From Pseudomonas viridiflava (GTDB lineage: Bacteria > Pseudomonadota > Gammaproteobacteria > Pseudomonadales > Pseudomonadaceae), in assembly GCF_900582195.1 (NCBI RefSeq), contig NZ_UTHA01000001.1, positions 496,001 through 560,000 on the forward strand: DNA of 64,000 bases, given 5' to 3'. The notes beneath the pieces are model-generated. The model saw only the letters and a list, made by a program, of their open reading frames with translations. It had not been told where the DNA came from and searched no databases. This document shows, one piece after another, positions 24,074 to 32,678 of the stretch; the stretch's first letter is position 1; each line of letters begins with the position of its first letter. The translations under genes and the position numbers were made by a program.

Positions 24074-25824
24074 TGGTACACCTCTCCCTGTGTGCTTTTT
24101 ACGCGCAGCTCATGGAATGAATTGAGACTGGCGTAAAGCGCGAAAAACTCGTTAAGAACCGAAGCGAAAACGAACAGGTCGCCTTCGCCGATGTACCCTT
24201 CCGGGTCGATGGTCAGTTCGGTGCGCAGACCGCGCACCGGCAACCCACGGTGCAAGCGGTCAACGTGGTGATGCTTGATGTGCTTGAGGCCGCCGAGCAG
24301 GCGTTTGCTGACCTTCTCCGCGTGCTGGTCGTAGTAGCGCGGCAGGTCGTAGGTTTCGAGAATCACCTTCAACGCATTGACGTCGGCCAGCGACAGATAG
24401 TTAAGCGACATGTTGCTGATCAGCTTCCACAGGAAGTCTCGGTTCAGCGGCGGTGCGAAGCTCGACGTGGCCGGGGTGATGTTGCGGAAACTCAAGAACT
24501 CCGGCGTCTCTTCGCAGGCCATGCAGATGTCGCCAAGCTTGAGCTTGCGCGGCAGGTTCTGGTTGGTGCAGATCAGCTCGATCGACAGGGTTTCGTGGGC
24601 TTCGGTGTGGCGGATGCCGAAGCTCAGGTAAGTGTCGAGGCCGTCGTGCAACAGCGAAGAACGCTGGCGAATGCTGTAGTGCGGACGGCTGTTGGGCACG
24701 TCGAAACTCGGGTCGTGCTCGAAGGACTCGAACGGCACGTACTCCTGATAACCGAGGCCGCCGGGCTTCCAGCCGGTCACGGTTTCGACCGAAAACACAC
24801 CGCAGTTTTCCAGATCGTATTCCGCTGGCAGCAGCAGGTACTCGTCCTGCTTGCCGTCGAGGCGGATCGGCAGCGCGTCGTGGGCGAACAGGTTGGCAAT
24901 CGGCGTGCAGAACAGCTTCACGTTATCCAGGGTCGGCCGCATGCGCATGATGCCGCTCTTGCGAATATCGAAGCGCAATTCGAGGCCACGCATCTGCTTG
25001 AGGGTGTCTTCCGGCAGCGCGTTGATGATGTCCAGACCGTTGACGTCGACGAACAGGAACTTGTCCTGGAAGGCGAAGTATTCCTGCAGGTAGCGATAAC
25101 CACGGAAGGTGTTCAGCGGATACGGGATCAACGCTTCTTCTTCGGCAAAGCCCACCGGTTTGACCCGATCACCGGGAATCTTGAACGCCATCGGCTTGCC
25201 GCTGACGCCATCGATCGGTTTGCCGGCACCGTCGAGCGGGATCAGTTCGATGCCCTCGAGGTTGCGCAGCAGGCTCAGGTAGAGCATCTGGCTGATGTAG
25301 CGCTCACCGGCAAAGTGCAAACGCAGCTTGCTCAGTTCCAGCTCACCGAGGTGGCCGTCGGCGCTCATTTCCAGACGCAGGCTGAGCAGCGAGCCGTCGC
25401 CCTTCACCGAGTAGTTCAGTGCGGCCAGATCGAGGGGTAACACTTCGGTCGGATAGCAGGTGCGGAAGCGGCAACGCACGTCTTCGATCGGCTTGCTTTC
25501 AATCGGCGTATCACGCTCGACGCGCAACGCCGGCCCGGAACGCTTGAGCGGGTCGAACTGCAAAATGCTGAACGCCGGCAGCGGGCGCATGTAGTTCGGC
25601 CACAGCAGCTGCATCAGCGAATGGCTGAGCTCCGGCAGCTCGTCATCGAGCTTCTGCCGCAGCCGCCCGGTGAGAAAAGCAAAGCCCTCGAGCAACCGCT
25701 CCACGTCCGGATCCCGCCCGGCCTGCCCCAGATACGGCGCCAACGCCGGACTACGCTCGGCGAAACGGCGACCGAGTTGGCGCAGTGCGGTGAGTTCGCT
25801 TTGGTAGTAGTGGTTAAAGGACAC
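24037..25824 (-). CDS. tssF: T6SS baseplate protein TssF
   Basis: The 595-residue product begins MSFNHYYQSELTALRQLGRR and shows the TssF/VasA signature (RDPDVERLLEGFAFLTGRLRQKLDDELPELSHSLMQLLWPNYMRP in adjoining segments). It is the largest wedge subunit and caps the spike hub. Unlike the canonical order, in which tssF follows tssE directly, a PAAR-effector-immunity cassette and a 100-base hairpin-containing gap (25825-25925) lie just upstream. Confidence 0.95.
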   Translation of the reverse strand: MSFNHYYQSELTALRQLGRRFAERSPALAPYLGQAGRDPDVERLLEGFAFLTGRLRQKLDDELPELSHSLMQLLWPNYMRPLPAFSILQFDPLKRSGPALRVERDTPIESKPIEDVRCRFRTCYPTEVLPLDLAALNYSVKGDGSLLSLRLEMSADGHLGELELSKLRLHFAGERYISQMLYLSLLRNLEGIELIPLDGAGKPIDGVSGKPMAFKIPGDRVKPVGFAEEEALIPYPLNTFRGYRYLQEYFAFQDKFLFVDVNGLDIINALPEDTLKQMRGLELRFDIRKSGIMRMRPTLDNVKLFCTPIANLFAHDALPIRLDGKQDEYLLLPAEYDLENCGVFSVETVTGWKPGGLGYQEYVPFESFEHDPSFDVPNSRPHYSIRQRSSLLHDGLDTYLSFGIRHTEAHETLSIELICTNQNLPRKLKLGDICMACEETPEFLSFRNITPATSSFAPPLNRDFLWKLISNMSLNYLSLADVNALKVILETYDLPRYYDQHAEKVSKRLLGGLKHIKHHHVDRLHRGLPVRGLRTELTIDPEGYIGEGDLFVFASVLNEFFALYASLNSFHELRVKSTQGEVYQWTPRMGLQPLL

Positions 25825-25925
25825 GGGTTACCTGCCTGGTAGTGGAACTCATTTGAAAAAACAGCAGAACGGTTCATGCGGGCTAGGAACTCCCCGCGGG
25901 CAATGTCGGCAATGACGCCCGACAG

Positions 25926-26309
25926 TCATGCTTCAATTTCTCTTTTTGAAAAAAAAAGGCGATCGATTAACCGACCAGCGAATATCGCCGCAAAAGTCAG
26001 GACACCACCCATCAATGTGTAAGCCATCGCGCGGACGGGGTAGTGAGGCAAAAAATAGTACAAGATAAGCGCAAGCATAAATGAGACACAGAGGACTTTT
26101 AATTTCAGCTTGGGGATAAAAAAAGTTATAGCGTTCATCACCACAAAATACTGAACCATTAGATCCGGCGTCATACCGATGCCGATACCTCTCGATGTCA
26201 ATCCACCATACACTCCGATATATAAGTCGACACCGTAGTTATGCAGCGGAACGTACAGAGCACACACTATTAGATGCGGAATACAGCCAATTAAGCGACG
26301 AGCTTTCAT
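25926..26309 (-). CDS. Putative inner-membrane immunity protein (4 TM)
   Basis: The 127-residue protein is almost entirely hydrophobic, with about four membrane helices (IGCIPHLIVCALYVPL; YFVVMNAITFFIP; VLCVSFMLALILYYFL; MAYTLMGGVLTFAAIFAG) and a basic C-terminal tail (RLIDRLFFSKREIEA). Its ATG overlaps the stop of the 283-residue gene as ATGA, so translation is coupled. Gene order PAAR, effector candidate, membrane protein is typical of effector-immunity pairs in which the toxin acts at or across the cytoplasmic membrane. AT-rich composition sets it apart from tssF. No family recognised; immunity is inference from position. Confidence 0.6.
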   Translation of the reverse strand: MKARRLIGCIPHLIVCALYVPLHNYGVDLYIGVYGGLTSRGIGIGMTPDLMVQYFVVMNAITFFIPKLKLKVLCVSFMLALILYYFLPHYPVRAMAYTLMGGVLTFAAIFAGRLIDRLFFSKREIEA

Positions 26310-27157
26310 TTATTCCAAGTCCCGTACTGATCCATATCGCCTTGCGAAATTGGATTTATCAATTTCGCATTTGATACTGGCACATAGGGTGCATCAGTAA
26401 GTTCAATTGTGTGCGGGATACCTTTATCGTATACCGTGTCTTTTTTCACAACCAACTTGCAGTTTTCTTTTGCCCACAATATCCCTCGTAATATGATGAA
26501 GTTATCGTAGACGTCTTTCGGTCCTCGCTCTGCTCCGGTATAGGCTTTGCCGTCGCCCCAAGTCACACCGGTTTCACCAGCCATCTTTATTGCGAGCTCT
26601 ACCTGCTTTGTTTCTCGCAGATACTTTCTATAGGTGTTAACCGCAAACGGCACCTGGCCAATGCCATCAGTCCAATAGGGTTTATCCTCCATGAACACCA
26701 TCAAAAACTCAGCACCGCCCACGGCACGGAATTTCCAGTCACCCGGCATTCCGGAGTGAAACGTGAAGGAAAAGCGGTCAACAATTGCAAAATCGATCAG
26801 CTCCTGCCAGGTAACATGTTTATAAGCCGTATTCGACTCTGTTCCGGCCTGCGTTGTTTCTGGATTGATCCAGATAAGTTCTCTGTAATATCTGGCTAAC
26901 GGTTCGAACCACTGACCCTTTTCTGCGTACAGTTTCTCCGCGGTGATGATTCTGAATGGAGAGTCATCCTTACCCGGTTTCAAAGCGAAGAGAGGCACTC
27001 CACTTTTTCGCGTAATAATCCAGGCCAACGGAAGATCAACTGTCTTAGGCTTCGTATCCTTGCTCTCAGTTGTTTCGGCAAGAACTTTAAGTGTAGTCAC
27101 CTGATCCTGAGTCACAAAGGTGTAAGCGACACCATCGATGTTGATTATGGTCTCCAT
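26306..27157 (-). CDS. Candidate T6SS effector of unknown family
   Basis: This 283-residue protein has no signal peptide or membrane helix. It begins METIINIDGVAYTFVTQDQ with a beta-rich N-terminal region, then an aromatic-rich middle (EPLARYYRELIWINPE; GDWKFRAVGGAEFLMVFMEDKPYW in adjoining pieces), a helical part (TYRKYLRETKQVELAIKMA) and a beta-rich end. I recognise no catalytic motif and no toxin family. It lies five bases after the PAAR gene and overlaps the membrane-protein gene by four. Position behind a PAAR with a variable tail, AT-rich composition and coupling to a candidate immunity gene make effector the most economical reading. A chaperone-like accessory protein is an alternative. 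Confidence 0.6.
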   Translation of the reverse strand: METIINIDGVAYTFVTQDQVTTLKVLAETTESKDTKPKTVDLPLAWIITRKSGVPLFALKPGKDDSPFRIITAEKLYAEKGQWFEPLARYYRELIWINPETTQAGTESNTAYKHVTWQELIDFAIVDRFSFTFHSGMPGDWKFRAVGGAEFLMVFMEDKPYWTDGIGQVPFAVNTYRKYLRETKQVELAIKMAGETGVTWGDGKAYTGAERGPKDVYDNFIILRGILWAKENCKLVVKKDTVYDKGIPHTIELTDAPYVPVSNAKLINPISQGDMDQYGTWNK

Positions 27158-27162
27158 ACCTA

Positions 27163-27666
27163 CTAGTCCGCCGAAATGTATATAGTTACAGGCTCTGCCG
27201 TCTTTCCAGTTGAAAAACCACCTGACATGCCTGTTGACGTTGAACCTATTTTCTCAATCCCGCTATCAGAGCGCATGGTGTAGTTTAAATTTTCAACCGT
27301 TCTTCCATCTGCGGTTTTGAATTCAAAGACACGATTGAATATTCCAGGGATGATGACCGGTAACGGCGGCACAAACGGCGCCGGCGAATGCGAATTCCCG
27401 ATAATCACCGTCCCGGATCCAGCCGTAACCTTGTTGCCATGGGTACCCACCGAATCAACCGTCGCGGCAGGTTTGCCGTTGATCAACACAGTGGTCGCCA
27501 AACCACCCGACATCGCACCACCACACGCCGAGGCATCGCCTTGGCGGGCGGCCGCGAGGCCGTCGAAGAACACGTCGCCGGAACCGGCGGCGATCGGGTT
27601 GGTACCGTGGCCGGGGAGCGGGCAAGCGGTGGGGTCGGATACGCGTGCTGCGGGTTTGCCAGACAT
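27163..27666 (-). CDS. PAAR-domain spike-tip protein with C-terminal adaptor domain
   Basis: Residues 1-90 form a PAAR domain: repeated P-A-A-R (KPAARVSDPTACPLPGHG), GSGDVFFDGLAAARQGD, CGG, and a final TVIIG. This conical fold sharpens the VgrG tip and binds a metal through Cys/His. After a proline stretch (PAPFVPPLPVIIPG, about 94-108) comes a 55-residue beta domain (FEFKTADGRTVENLNYTMRSD onward) similar in layout to the beta domain in the VgrG tail of this locus. It presumably docks the 283-residue protein encoded next. ATG 27666 follows tssE by 11 bases. The 5' half has core-like GC content; the 3' half is clearly AT-rich. Confidence 0.9.
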   Translation of the reverse strand: MSGKPAARVSDPTACPLPGHGTNPIAAGSGDVFFDGLAAARQGDASACGGAMSGGLATTVLINGKPAATVDSVGTHGNKVTAGSGTVIIGNSHSPAPFVPPLPVIIPGIFNRVFEFKTADGRTVENLNYTMRSDSGIEKIGSTSTGMSGGFSTGKTAEPVTIYISAD

Positions 27667-27677
27667 CGGGGTTCTCC

Positions 27678-28085
27678 TTAGGTGACCTTCACTTGACCGC
27701 TGCCATCCAGGCGCGCGGAAAAACTGACCTGGCGCTTGAACCCTTCAACTTCCAGCAGGCCTTCGATGCTGAAGGCCAGGCGAAGTTGATCGTGATCACG
27801 CGGCAGGGAAATGACACGCACATTGCTCAGGCGCGGCTCGTAGGCTTCGATGAAGTTTTCGATGGCCAGACGGGCCTGACTCAGGGAGTCGTGCAGGCTC
27901 AGACGCATGTCATTGAGATCGGGCAACCCGTAGTCGGCCAGCGTTTGCACGCTGCCGGCCCGGGTGCTGAGCATTTTGGCCAGATGGGCAGCCACTGACG
28001 CCATGGCACAAGCCTCAAGGCTGTTGCCCTTGCGTAGTTGCGCGTCGCCGTTGAGGCGTTCGAACAGGCTGCCGTATCCGTCCAT
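27678..28085 (-). CDS. tssE: T6SS baseplate protein TssE (gp25-like)
   Basis: The 135-residue product belongs to the gp25/TssE family: SLFERLNGD near the start, a helical segment, TLADYGLPDLND, and the conserved glutamate of the EPRLSNV motif. It initiates sheath assembly on the baseplate. It lies nine bases downstream of tssC. In P. aeruginosa the equivalent gene is hsiF2 and is followed directly by hsiG2 (tssF); here the cargo cassette intervenes. Confidence 0.93.
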   Translation of the reverse strand: MDGYGSLFERLNGDAQLRKGNSLEACAMASVAAHLAKMLSTRAGSVQTLADYGLPDLNDMRLSLHDSLSQARLAIENFIEAYEPRLSNVRVISLPRDHDQLRLAFSIEGLLEVEGFKRQVSFSARLDGSGQVKVT

Positions 28086-28094
28086 GAGTCGCTC

Positions 28095-29570
28095 TTACTC
28101 TTTGTCCAGCTTGCCAACCAGCGACAGGGTGAAATCGGCACCCATGTACTTGAAGTGCGGACGCACGTTCAAGCTCACGCGGTACCAGCCCGGCTCGCCT
28201 TCAACGTCGCTGACGATCACTTGCGCAGCGCGCAGCGGACGACGGCCACGCACTTCGGCGCTCGGGTTTTCCTGGTCGGCAACGTACTGACGGATCCACT
28301 TGTTCAGTTCCAGCTCAAGGTCGGTACGCTCTTTCCAGGAACCGAGTTGCTCGCGCTGCAGCACTTTCAGGTAGTGAGCCAGACGGTTGACGATCATCAT
28401 GTACGGCAGTTGGGTGCCGAGCTTGTAGTTCAGCTCTGCCGCCTTGCCTTCTGCGCTGATGCCGAAGAACTTCGGCTTCTGCACCGAGCTGGCGGAGAAG
28501 AACGCCGCGTTGTCGGAGCCTTTACGCATGGTCAGGGAGATGAAGCCTTCCTCGGCCAGTTCGTATTCACGACGATCGGAAACCAGAACCTCAGTAGGAA
28601 TCTTGGTTTCGATTTCGCCCATGCTTTCGAAGTGGTGCAGAGGCAGATCTTCAACCGCGCCACCGCTCTGTGGGCCGATGATGTTCGGGCACCAGCGGAA
28701 TTTGGCGAAGCTGTCGGTCAGCTTGGTGCCGAACGCGTAAGCAGTGTTGCCCCACAAGTAGTGCTCGTGGCTGTTGGCAACGGTTTCCTTGTATACGAAC
28801 GATTTGACCGGGTTTTCTTCCGGATCGTACGGGTTACGCAGCAGGAAACGCGGCACGGTCAGGCCAACATAGCGGGAATCTTCCGAAGTACGGAAGCTCT
28901 GCCATTTGGCGAATTGCGGGCCTTCGAAGTGGTCCTTCAGATCTTTCAGATCCGGCAGGCCGGTGAAGCTTTCCAGACCGAAGAATTTCGGGCCGGCCGC
29001 AGCGATGAACGGCGCGTGGGACATGCACGAAACGCTGGCCACGTACTGCATCAGCTTCACGTCTGGCGAGCTTGGCGACATGTAGTAGTTGGCGATGATC
29101 GCGCCCACAGGCTGACCACCGAACTGGCCGTATTCAGCGGTGTAGATGTGCTTGTACAGGCCCGACTGCATGACTTCCGGCGAATCTTCGAAATCGTCCA
29201 GCAGGTCTTCTTTGGAGACGTTGAGGATTTCGATCTTGATGTTTTCGCGGAAGTTGGTGCGGTCGACCAGCAACTGCAGACCACGCCACGACGATTCCAG
29301 AGCCTGGAAGTCCGGGTGGTGCAGGATTTCGTCCATCTGACGGCTGAGCTTGGCATCGATCTCGGCGATCATGCGGTCAACCATGGCCTTCTTGACCGGC
29401 TCACCGTTGTTCTGCGGCTTGAGCAGTTCTTCGATGAACGCCGACACACCGCGCTTGGCGATGTCGTAGGCTTCGTCGTCCGGAGTCAGACGGGTTTCGG
29501 CGATGATGCTGTCGAGAATGCTGTATTCGCCGCTGGCGGCGCTCTTCTCTTGTGCTGCGCTAGTGCTCAT
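28095..29570 (-). CDS. tssC: T6SS contractile sheath large subunit TssC (VipB)
   Basis: At 491 residues this has the normal TssC length. Landmarks are the early Asp-rich helix (LDSIIAETRLTPDDEAYDIA, the ClpV-recognised region), SRQMDEILHHPDFQALESSWRGL, DDFEDSPEVMQSGLY, QFGGQPVGAIIANYY, and the C-terminal VSLNVRPHFKYMGADFTLSLVGKL. It polymerises with TssB into the extended sheath. It follows tssB by 25 bases. Confidence 0.96.
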   Translation of the reverse strand: MSTSAAQEKSAASGEYSILDSIIAETRLTPDDEAYDIAKRGVSAFIEELLKPQNNGEPVKKAMVDRMIAEIDAKLSRQMDEILHHPDFQALESSWRGLQLLVDRTNFRENIKIEILNVSKEDLLDDFEDSPEVMQSGLYKHIYTAEYGQFGGQPVGAIIANYYMSPSSPDVKLMQYVASVSCMSHAPFIAAAGPKFFGLESFTGLPDLKDLKDHFEGPQFAKWQSFRTSEDSRYVGLTVPRFLLRNPYDPEENPVKSFVYKETVANSHEHYLWGNTAYAFGTKLTDSFAKFRWCPNIIGPQSGGAVEDLPLHHFESMGEIETKIPTEVLVSDRREYELAEEGFISLTMRKGSDNAAFFSASSVQKPKFFGISAEGKAAELNYKLGTQLPYMMIVNRLAHYLKVLQREQLGSWKERTDLELELNKWIRQYVADQENPSAEVRGRRPLRAAQVIVSDVEGEPGWYRVSLNVRPHFKYMGADFTLSLVGKLDKE

Positions 29571-29595
29571 TGTGTTGGCTTCCTTGGCTGGAGTC

Positions 29596-30099
29596 TCAGG
29601 CGTCCGGGGCTGCGGCGTTCAGGCCCAGCTCACCGAGTACGCGACCGCGGGATTCGTCGTCGGCGAGCACGCCTTCGATCGCTTTACGGAACGCAGGTGC
29701 GTTACCCAGCGGGCCTTTGAGGGCCACCAGCGCATCGCGCAGTTCCATCAGTTTTTTCAGCTCAGGCACTTGCTCGACCAGGCTGGCCGGGTTGAAGTCC
29801 TTCATCGAATTGACGCGCAGTTGCACAGCCAGCTCGTCGGCCTCGCCATCTTCCTGCAGACGGTTCGGCACGCTCAGCGTCAGACCCAGTTCTTGCTTGG
29901 CCAACACTTCGTCGAAGGTCATCTTGTCGATGCTGATCGGCTTGCGATCTTCGATTTTGCGATCGTCCTTGCGGTGGGTGTAGTCACCGATTGCCAGCAG
30001 CTTCAGCGGCAGTTCAATCTCTTCCTGAGCACCGCCGGTGGCGGGTTTGAAGGTGACGTTGATGCGTTCCTTGGGGGCTACCGAGCCTTCTTTGGCCAT
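29596..30099 (-). CDS. tssB: T6SS contractile sheath small subunit TssB (VipA)
   Basis: The 167-residue protein begins MAKEGSVAPKERINVTFKP and includes ELPLKLLAIGDYTHRKDDRKIEDRKPISIDK in adjoining segments, which is diagnostic for TssB. ATG 30099 has GGAGA at proper distance; an upstream open frame to 30165 is not conserved-looking and is rejected. It partners TssC in the sheath and lies 32 bases downstream of tssA. Confidence 0.95.
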   Translation of the reverse strand: MAKEGSVAPKERINVTFKPATGGAQEEIELPLKLLAIGDYTHRKDDRKIEDRKPISIDKMTFDEVLAKQELGLTLSVPNRLQEDGEADELAVQLRVNSMKDFNPASLVEQVPELKKLMELRDALVALKGPLGNAPAFRKAIEGVLADDESRGRVLGELGLNAAAPDA

Positions 30100-30131
30100 G
30101 GCTTTTCTCCTTGCGGTTGTGGCCCTGGGGC

Positions 30132-31694
30132 CTATTCGAGTACCACTTCGAGGTCGAGGTGGCACAGCCTGCGATAAATCTCTTCCTTGCGTTCACGTAC
30201 GGCATGGTTCTGCGGCAACAACTCGCAGCAGCTATGCAGTAAATGCAGCACTTCCAATGCAAGATCGGGCTCCCAGGCGTGCAGGCCTGAGTCCTGTAAT
30301 GTCTGATCGAGGGTTTCCAGCTGGTTCTTGGCCAGTTCGTATTTCTTGGCCATGAAGCACAGGCGCGCGAGGGCGAACTGCCAGAAGAAGCGCTCGCGGC
30401 CACCGTGAGCGGATTGCAAACCCTGCTTGAGGATTTGCACGGCCGGCTTCAGGCCTTCCTTGCGCAGCAGCGGCAGGACTTCTTCGAGGGCCTTTTCCCA
30501 GGCTGGCTGGGATTCGACGTTTTCGCTTTCGACCTTGCGCGGCGCGCTGGCGCTTTGCAGGTGCGGCATGACGTTGGCGGCGATCCACGCCCGGGTGGAC
30601 GGATCGGCAAACGGCGCGCCGTCATGGAAACGCAACTCGACAATGCCAGGCAGCCGTTGAACCAAAAGCGCGAAGTGGATTTCCACTTCGCGCATTGCCA
30701 ACTCGGCGTTGAGGTTCTGGAGACATTCCCAGACCATCCTCTGGCCATCGAACCAGAACGGCGCCTTCGCCAGGCTCGCCTCCAGTTCCACCAGCAGGTC
30801 GGCGTATTTGCCCTGATCGAAACGGTCCTGATAGAGCTTGAGCTTTTCCAGCGGCAGACCGCGCAACACGGTGATCTGCTCGGCGTTGCGCTCCGGCACC
30901 GCGTCGATGGTCATCCACAGCAGCGTGCGATTGAGGCGCAGGGCGCGCAGGTCGGTGGCTTTCTGCTTGAGCCACCAGGCGCACAACGGACGGGCGCTTT
31001 CCTGTTGGGCGCGCAGGGCTTTGTGCGCCTCGCGCTCGTTGTCGATCGGTGCGCCGGGGGTGAGCAACTGGCTCGCGGCCTGTTTGACCTGCGCCACCGC
31101 CGCACCGACCACACCGGGGGCCGGCTGATTGTCGGCCGCGCGCTGGATCATGGTTTTCAGGCGACGGGAGATCGGCAGCAACAGCGGCGAGTCATCGCCC
31201 AGATGCTCAGCGCAAGCCGCTTCGAGGCCGGACAGATGCTCGGAGAGCTGCCGGAACATCGGCAACTGCTCTTTGATCGCAATGTTTTCGGTGATGACCT
31301 GCTCGAGACGCGGCACCAGCCAGCCGATGGCGGCGGCACGGGTGCGGGGTTTAAGCGGGTGAACGTCGGCCCAGTTGTTTTCCGACAAATGGTGCAACAA
31401 GCCGAGGCCGGCCAGTAGCCCGGGGAAGGATTCGCGCTGGTACAGCGACCAGGTCAGCCAGGCGCCGACACGCAGATCCTTGGATTGGGTACGCAGCAGA
31501 TTTTCGCTGTTTTCGCGAATTTTCAGCCAGTCGATCTGCCCGCTTTCGTGCATCGACGAGGCTTTGGCCAGCTCACTCTCCAGCGCCTCGAATTCGCTCG
31601 AAAAACGAACGTCTTCGCCCGCGAAATTCTCTTTGGAAACAGAGACTTTGGCGAGTTCGAGGTAATGGGCGGAAAGTTTGCTTGAGTAGGACAT
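30132..31694 (-). CDS. tssA: T6SS assembly protein TssA (ImpA N-terminal family)
   Basis: The 520-residue product has the ImpA_N domain (DVRFSSEFEALESELAKASS, then IDWLKIRENSENLLRTQSKDLRVGAWLTWSLYQ in adjoining pieces), a middle helical region, and a C-terminal VasJ-like part (LPGIVELRFHDGAPFADPSTRAWI). TssA coordinates baseplate priming and tube/sheath growth. It is the first gene of the operon; ATG 31694 has AAAGG six bases upstream. The 600-base AT-richer region upstream must hold the operon promoter. Confidence 0.93.
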   Translation of the reverse strand: MSYSSKLSAHYLELAKVSVSKENFAGEDVRFSSEFEALESELAKASSMHESGQIDWLKIRENSENLLRTQSKDLRVGAWLTWSLYQRESFPGLLAGLGLLHHLSENNWADVHPLKPRTRAAAIGWLVPRLEQVITENIAIKEQLPMFRQLSEHLSGLEAACAEHLGDDSPLLLPISRRLKTMIQRAADNQPAPGVVGAAVAQVKQAASQLLTPGAPIDNEREAHKALRAQQESARPLCAWWLKQKATDLRALRLNRTLLWMTIDAVPERNAEQITVLRGLPLEKLKLYQDRFDQGKYADLLVELEASLAKAPFWFDGQRMVWECLQNLNAELAMREVEIHFALLVQRLPGIVELRFHDGAPFADPSTRAWIAANVMPHLQSASAPRKVESENVESQPAWEKALEEVLPLLRKEGLKPAVQILKQGLQSAHGGRERFFWQFALARLCFMAKKYELAKNQLETLDQTLQDSGLHAWEPDLALEVLHLLHSCCELLPQNHAVRERKEEIYRRLCHLDLEVVLE

Positions 31695-32254
31695 CCATGG
31701 CCTTTATTAAGGATTACAGTCAGGCGCCTGTTGGAGTAACCGCGGCGCGGGACAGTATCGAAGAGCGGTGATGCGACTCATCCAATTGAGATGTGCTCTT
31801 TCAAGTGGGCGCATCGTAATCAGTATGATGGCCACTAGCAAGCATCTGATTAAACAACAAGACGAAGTGTTCTTTGTTTGTTGTAGGAGTTTTCCCTATA
31901 TTCCGTCAGGGAATCCCCGATCTTCCGTTTATATTGAGATACCCGTAAGAAATGCCTGAAACGCCTGATCTAGAGCGATCGTTCCACATGCCATCGATCA
32001 CGGCAAACCGGGCTGGCGATAATGGCGCGAAGCATGACGTGTTTTGAAAAAATCGGATGTAGGATGATTCCGAAAGATTTCGGTGTTGTTTCAACAATTC
32101 ACAACGCGACAACCAACAATCGCAAAAGTGCCATCACTATGATGGCTTTTATATATAGGAGATTCATTTAAGTGCCGGCGTATCGATAGCCAACAAATGC
32201 AATCAGTTCAGCGGGTTTCATTATTACTGTATGGCATAACAAATAGTCAGCCAT
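31695..32254. other. AT-richer intergenic region upstream of the T6SS operon
   Basis: About 560 bases between tssA and the hupA terminator hold no convincing gene. On the plus strand it contains a hairpin TCGGA...TCCGA near 32050-32070 with GGA in its loop, the small hairpins CCGAAAGATTTCGG and TTGTTTCAACAA, and a terminator-like CCATCA-CTA-TGATGG followed by CTTTTATATAT (32131-32156). A short plus-strand RNA is possible but unproven. The promoter of the T6SS operon on the minus strand must lie here; no sigma54 or lux-type box was identifiable. Confidence 0.4.
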
Positions 32255-32295
32255 AAAAAATGGGCACCCGACCGCAATCGGTGTGCCCATTTTTC
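32255..32295 (-). terminator. Strong bidirectional rho-independent terminator downstream of hupA
   Basis: AAAAAATGGGCAC (from 32255) pairs with GTGCCCATTTTT (ending near 32294), with further CGA/TCG pairing inside. It has A-run and T-run on both sides, so it can end transcription from either direction. It lies about 40 bases past the hupA stop. Confidence 0.85.
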
Positions 32296-32333
32296 TACAC
32301 GGTTCTCCCCGATATTCGAGGAGTTCGCCGCAA

Positions 32334-32609
32334 TTAAGGATTTACGCTGTCTTTCAACGATTTGCCTGGCTTGAACGCAACAGTGTTGCTGGCCTTGATT
32401 TTGACCGGTTCGCCGGTCTGCGGGTTTTTGCCGGTGCGGGCGCCGCGGTGGCGTTGCAGGAAGGTGCCGAAGCCGACCAGCGTGACGCTGTCCTTGCGGT
32501 GCAGAGCGCCGGTGATTTCTTCGAGAACGGCGTTGAGTACGCGATTGGCCTGCTCTTTGGTCAGATCTGCTTTTTCAGCGATTGCAGCGGCGAGTTCTGG
32601 TTTACGCAT
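32334..32609 (-). CDS. hupA: HU-family DNA-binding protein HupA
   Basis: This 91-residue histone-like protein has the HU fold: MRKPELAAAIAEKADLTKEQ, GFGTFLQRHRGARTGKNPQTGEPVKI (adjoining pieces; the RxGxNPxTG arm inserts into the minor groove) and SNTVAFKPGKSLKD. It compacts and bends DNA. Start ATG 32609 has AAAGGGG upstream. The gene neighbours rubredoxin reductase as in other pseudomonads (PA5348-type location), which supports the hupA name over hupB/hupN. Confidence 0.93.
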   Translation of the reverse strand: MRKPELAAAIAEKADLTKEQANRVLNAVLEEITGALHRKDSVTLVGFGTFLQRHRGARTGKNPQTGEPVKIKASNTVAFKPGKSLKDSVNP

Positions 32610-32678
32610 TAGTGAAGCCCCTTTGACGGTTTTTTGTTGTTATGTCCGTGCTGTTCTCGTTGGAACAGCGCCCAAGGC

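Noticed and set aside
31768..31959. 63-codon plus-strand frame upstream of tssA
   Set aside because: Lacks a ribosome-binding site and shows no protein-like pattern.
31695..32254. lux-type quorum-sensing box upstream of tssA
   Set aside because: No CT-N12-AG dyad of acceptable symmetry was seen.
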